In this document: piece after piece, positions 41,729 to 44,096 of the stretch
Position numbering within the stretch: position 1 is the first letter of the stretch
Layout: every line of letters starts with the position of its first letter
Notes under the pieces: generated by a model
The model's database searches: none
Told to the model about the DNA's origin: nothing
What the model saw: the letters and a program-made list of their open reading frames with translations, nothing else
DNA from: Streptomyces caniscabiei
GTDB lineage: Bacteria; Actinomycetota; Actinomycetes; Streptomycetales; Streptomycetaceae
Direction of reading: 5' to 3'
Assembly (NCBI RefSeq): GCF_014930365.1
Contig: NZ_JABXWI010000012.1
Location: forward strand, 1 to 44,096
Length of the DNA: 44,096 bases
Program-made: the position numbers and the translations under genes

Positions 41729-41766
41729 GGCGCCCCTTCCGTCCAGGTGACGGAAGGGGCGCCTCG
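41729..41766. terminator. Bidirectional terminator between convergent genes
   Basis: AGGCGCCCCTTCCGTC and GACGGAAGGGGCGCCT form a long, near-perfect stem with a five-base loop, midway between two convergent genes. Confidence 0.9.
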
Positions 41767-41815
41767 GGTTCGGGGCGGTCGGCTTCGCGACCGGCCGCCG
41801 GTCGGCTCACGCGGG

Positions 41816-44096
41816 TCAGCTCACGCGGGTCAGCCTCGTGAGGAAGTCGGGCTCGGTGAGGGGCTTCTGGAGGGCCACGGGGACCTCTACGCCCTCGCCC
41901 GCGCCGTCGCCGACGATCAGCTTGCCGACCTCGGTGCCGGCCTTGCCCTCGTGCGGGATGGCCGCGCTCGCGTCGAGTTCGAGCTTGACGGTCTTGCCCG
42001 CCCAGCCGACCGCCGTGACGTTCTTCGTGGCCACGACCGGGGTCCGGCCGCCGAGCCCGTCGTCGACGTAGCCGACGACATCGCCCTTCTTCAGGATCGT
42101 GTCGGAGGTCACCGCGTCCTGGGCGGCGATCATCGCCGTCTTGCTGACCGCGTTGACGGTGTCGATGATCGGCGGGGTGTGCTGGCCGAGGATCGCGCCG
42201 ACGACGATCGCCGTCTCATCGCCGACCTCCTTCGTTCCCGCGAAGAGCAGGTTGCCGCCGGCGGCCGTGGTGGACCCGGTCTTGATGCCGATGGCGTTGT
42301 TGTAGGGGACGAGACGGTTGAAGTTGTCCCACTTGGCGCCCGAGGGGTCGTACCAGACGGGCAGCCTGGTGATGTCGGTGAGCGCCTTCATCTTCACCAG
42401 CTCGTTGCCGAGCTTGACCTGGTCCTCGGCGGTGGAGACGGTCGTCTCCTTCAGCCCGGACGGGTCGGTGTACGTCGTGTTCTTCATCCCGAGGTCCTTG
42501 GCGGCGGCGTTCATCTTCTTGACGAAGGCCGCCTCGGAACCGTTGCCGTCCCAGCGGGCGAGGAGACGCGCGATGTTGTTCGCGGACGGAATCATGATGG
42601 CCGCGATCGCGTCGTACTGGGAGAGCTTGTCGCCCTCCTTGACGGTGTTGAGCGTGGACTCGCCGTCCTTGTCGTAGCCGCCCTCGGTCTCCGCCTTCGC
42701 GTCGACCGGGATGGTCTCGCCCTTCTCGCCCGGCTTCATCGGGTGTTCCTTGAGGATGACGTACGCGGTCATCGCCTTGGCGACGGAGCCGATGGCGACG
42801 GGCTTCTGCTCGCCGAAGCTGTCCATCGTGCCGATGCCGTTGAGGTCCATCCAGCCCTGGCCCTCGTCGGGCCACGGGAGGGAGACCTTGTCGCCCTCGA
42901 ACGCGTATGTCGCGTCGGTGGTGAGGGCGAGGGTGGGGGTGGGGAGCGGGCGTACGGCCTGTACGACCGCAAACACGATCACCAGCAGGATGACCAGCGG
43001 GGTCCAGATCTTGACCTTGCGGATGACCGTCCGGACCGGGGTCTGGCGCGGCGGGGGCGTGTTCGTCAGCTCCGCCAGCAGGTCCAGCGGCGGCTTCGGA
43101 GGCAGGGGCTGCTGCGTCGTGCGCTCCGGGCCGACCTGCGGGAGGGCGCGTGTGGCCTCGGCCGGGGTGAGGGACGGCGCCGGGCGCTCCGCGGCGCGGC
43201 TGGGTGTCGTGGTCTGGACCAGCGGCTTCAGGGCGACGAACTTGCTGGTGCGCTCGGCCGGGGGCACCGCTTCGTCCACGCCGACGCCTCCGTGGGCGCC
43301 CTCGTCGCGGAGGGTCTCCTCCTCGGGGTCGGCGCCGGTGGGGGTGGCGTCGTGGACGGGGCGGTCGTCGGTCTCGGCGGGCCCGGCGTCCTCGGGGGCG
43401 CCGGGCTTGCGGGGCTCGGCGTCCTGGGGGGCGGGGTCGGCCTTGGCGGGCGCCGCGTCCCTGGGAACGGCGTCGCCCAGCTTGAGCATGGTGGTGGGCT
43501 GGTCGACGGCGGGGGGCCGGGGGGCCCGGAAGATGGCGGTCGGCTGATCCACAGCCACGTCGGCTCCGCCATCCGCCCCGACGCCCCCACCCGCCCCACC
43601 CGTGCGGCTTTCGTCGTCATCTGCGGGTGGCCCCTGTGGGGCGTCCTCACCGTCGGCGACTGCGGGTCCGTCGTCGGCGACCGCGCGCCCGTCGTGGACG
43701 ACCGCCGGTCCGTCGTGGGCGCTTGCGCGGCCACCAGTGGGTTCGTGGTCGGCGGTGGGCTCGTGGGCGTCAGCGGGGTCGTGGTCGGCTGCGACCTCGC
43801 GGTCGGTGACGGGCGCACCGTCGGTCGCGGGCTGGCGGTCGGCGGTGGGCTCGCGGTCGGTCGCGGGCACGCGGTCGGTGGCGGGCTCGCTGTCGGTGGC
43901 GGGCTCGCGGTCGGTCGCGGACCCACGGTCGGTAGCGGACCCACGGGCGGCGGTGGACTCGCGGTCGGTAGCGGACCCACGGGCGGTGGCGGGCTCGCGG
44001 TCGGTAGCGGACCCACGGGCGGTGGCGGGCTCGCGGTCGGTGGCGGGCTCGCGGTCGGTGGCGGGCTCGCGGTCGGTGGCGGGCTCGCGTGGGGAG
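41816..44096 (-). CDS. D-alanyl-D-alanine carboxypeptidase (S11) with repetitive N-terminal tail, partial
   Basis: The C-terminal part is a penicillin-binding DD-carboxypeptidase: SxxK in IGSVAKAMTAY, SxN in PSANN and KTG in GIKTGSTT. It trims peptidoglycan peptides outside the membrane. A transmembrane helix (IWTPLVILLVIVFAVVQAV) precedes it, and before that lies a cytoplasmic tail of more than 350 residues rich in Ala, Pro, Asp and Glu. From about 43840 to the window edge the tail is built of REPATD-like hexapeptides. No stop appears before base 44096, so the start is outside the window; an ATG at 43870 is probably internal. Confidence 0.93.
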   Translation of the reverse strand, partial: SPREPATDREPATDREPATDREPATARGSATDREPATARGSATDRESTAARGSATDRGSATDREPATDSEPATDRVPATDREPTADRQPATDGAPVTDREVAADHDPADAHEPTADHEPTGGRASAHDGPAVVHDGRAVADDGPAVADGEDAPQGPPADDDESRTGGAGGGVGADGGADVAVDQPTAIFRAPRPPAVDQPTTMLKLGDAVPRDAAPAKADPAPQDAEPRKPGAPEDAGPAETDDRPVHDATPTGADPEEETLRDEGAHGGVGVDEAVPPAERTSKFVALKPLVQTTTPSRAAERPAPSLTPAEATRALPQVGPERTTQQPLPPKPPLDLLAELTNTPPPRQTPVRTVIRKVKIWTPLVILLVIVFAVVQAVRPLPTPTLALTTDATYAFEGDKVSLPWPDEGQGWMDLNGIGTMDSFGEQKPVAIGSVAKAMTAYVILKEHPMKPGEKGETIPVDAKAETEGGYDKDGESTLNTVKEGDKLSQYDAIAAIMIPSANNIARLLARWDGNGSEAAFVKKMNAAAKDLGMKNTTYTDPSGLKETTVSTAEDQVKLGNELVKMKALTDITRLPVWYDPSGAKWDNFNRLVPYNNAIGIKTGSTTAAGGNLLFAGTKEVGDETAIVVGAILGQHTPPIIDTVNAVSKTAMIAAQDAVTSDTILKKGDVVGYVDDGLGGRTPVVATKNVTAVGWAGKTVKLELDASAAIPHEGKAGTEVGKLIVGDGAGEGVEVPVALQKPLTEPDFLTRLTRVS
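43840..44091 (-). repeat. 18-bp coding repeats (REPATD-like hexapeptides)
   Basis: On the minus strand an 18-bp unit coding for REPATD or close variants (ARGSATD, REPTAD) is repeated about 14 times in frame with the carboxypeptidase gene. The copies nearest the right edge are almost identical and the inner ones diverge, a sign of recent expansion at the outer end. Confidence 0.85.

Noticed and set aside
43228..44016. A Pro/Ser/Thr-rich frame opposite the repeat tail register
   Set aside because: It is an alternate minus-strand frame of the 18-bp repeats; only the other register continues into the carboxypeptidase domain.

Overview
The window is chromosomal DNA from a high-GC actinomycete, almost certainly a Streptomyces. 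Codon third positions are strongly G/C, the genes have close Streptomyces counterparts (KorSA/TraSA/RepSA-type element genes, an ECF41 sigma factor, Tat-exported glycosidases, sugar ABC operons without their own ATPase), and no plasmid-only or eukaryotic signals are seen. No rRNA or CRISPR array was found; one tRNA gene is present.

Region 1 (1 to about 8725) is most of an actinomycete integrative and conjugative element (AICE) of the pSAM2/SLP1 type. In order it carries a small unknown gene and an anti-sigma-like ATPase (minus strand), a Nudix protein resembling the pSAM2 immunity factor Pif, a KorSA-type GntR repressor, an SCO3933-family regulator, an FtsK/TraSA DNA translocase, a run of small spread genes, a RepSA rolling-circle initiator, Xis, Int and tRNA-Arg(CCU), whose 3' end is the integration site. 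Related copies of a motif around ACTCGTATAGACGAGT lie in front of five transcription units, which suggests one repressor controls the whole element. repSA has no ATG, GTG or TTG in frame before codon 209 and probably starts at an ATC behind a strong ribosome binding site. The outer att site is not visible and is probably left of the window.

Region 2 (8726 to about 11957) is an accretion zone. It has a long gene-poor stretch, a Uma2-type nuclease, an inverted pair of tRNA-Arg 3' fragments forming a hairpin, a ribbon-helix-helix/PIN toxin-antitoxin pair whose start codon lies inside a perfect palindrome, and a frameshifted IS256-type transposase remnant.

Region 3 (11958 to 26764) is a carbohydrate-use locus. 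Six minus-strand genes run solute-binding protein, two permeases, GH3, GH32, GH30. A LacI-type regulator lies upstream with its own terminator, and a secreted GH32 levanase/fructanase is transcribed divergently. Secreted GH32 and GH30 enzymes would cut polymers outside, the ABC importer would take up oligosaccharides (probably powered by a shared MsiK-type ATPase encoded elsewhere), and cytosolic GH32 and GH3 enzymes would finish them. The levanase contains a module split by a second copy of itself. The lacI upstream region carries a 12-bp tandem array of LacI-like half-sites, and a different CG-centred palindrome precedes the levanase.

Region 4 (27163 to 44096) looks like ordinary Streptomyces chromosome: a GYD protein, a broken IclR regulator, an AhpD-like/ECF41 operon with a textbook ECF41 promoter, a Clp-N protein, small membrane and zinc-ribbon proteins, an operon with an XRE-sigma fusion, an MFS/ArsR pair, glutathione peroxidase, a MerR regulator, a large membrane protein, and a D-Ala-D-Ala carboxypeptidase with a repetitive N-terminal tail that runs off the right edge.
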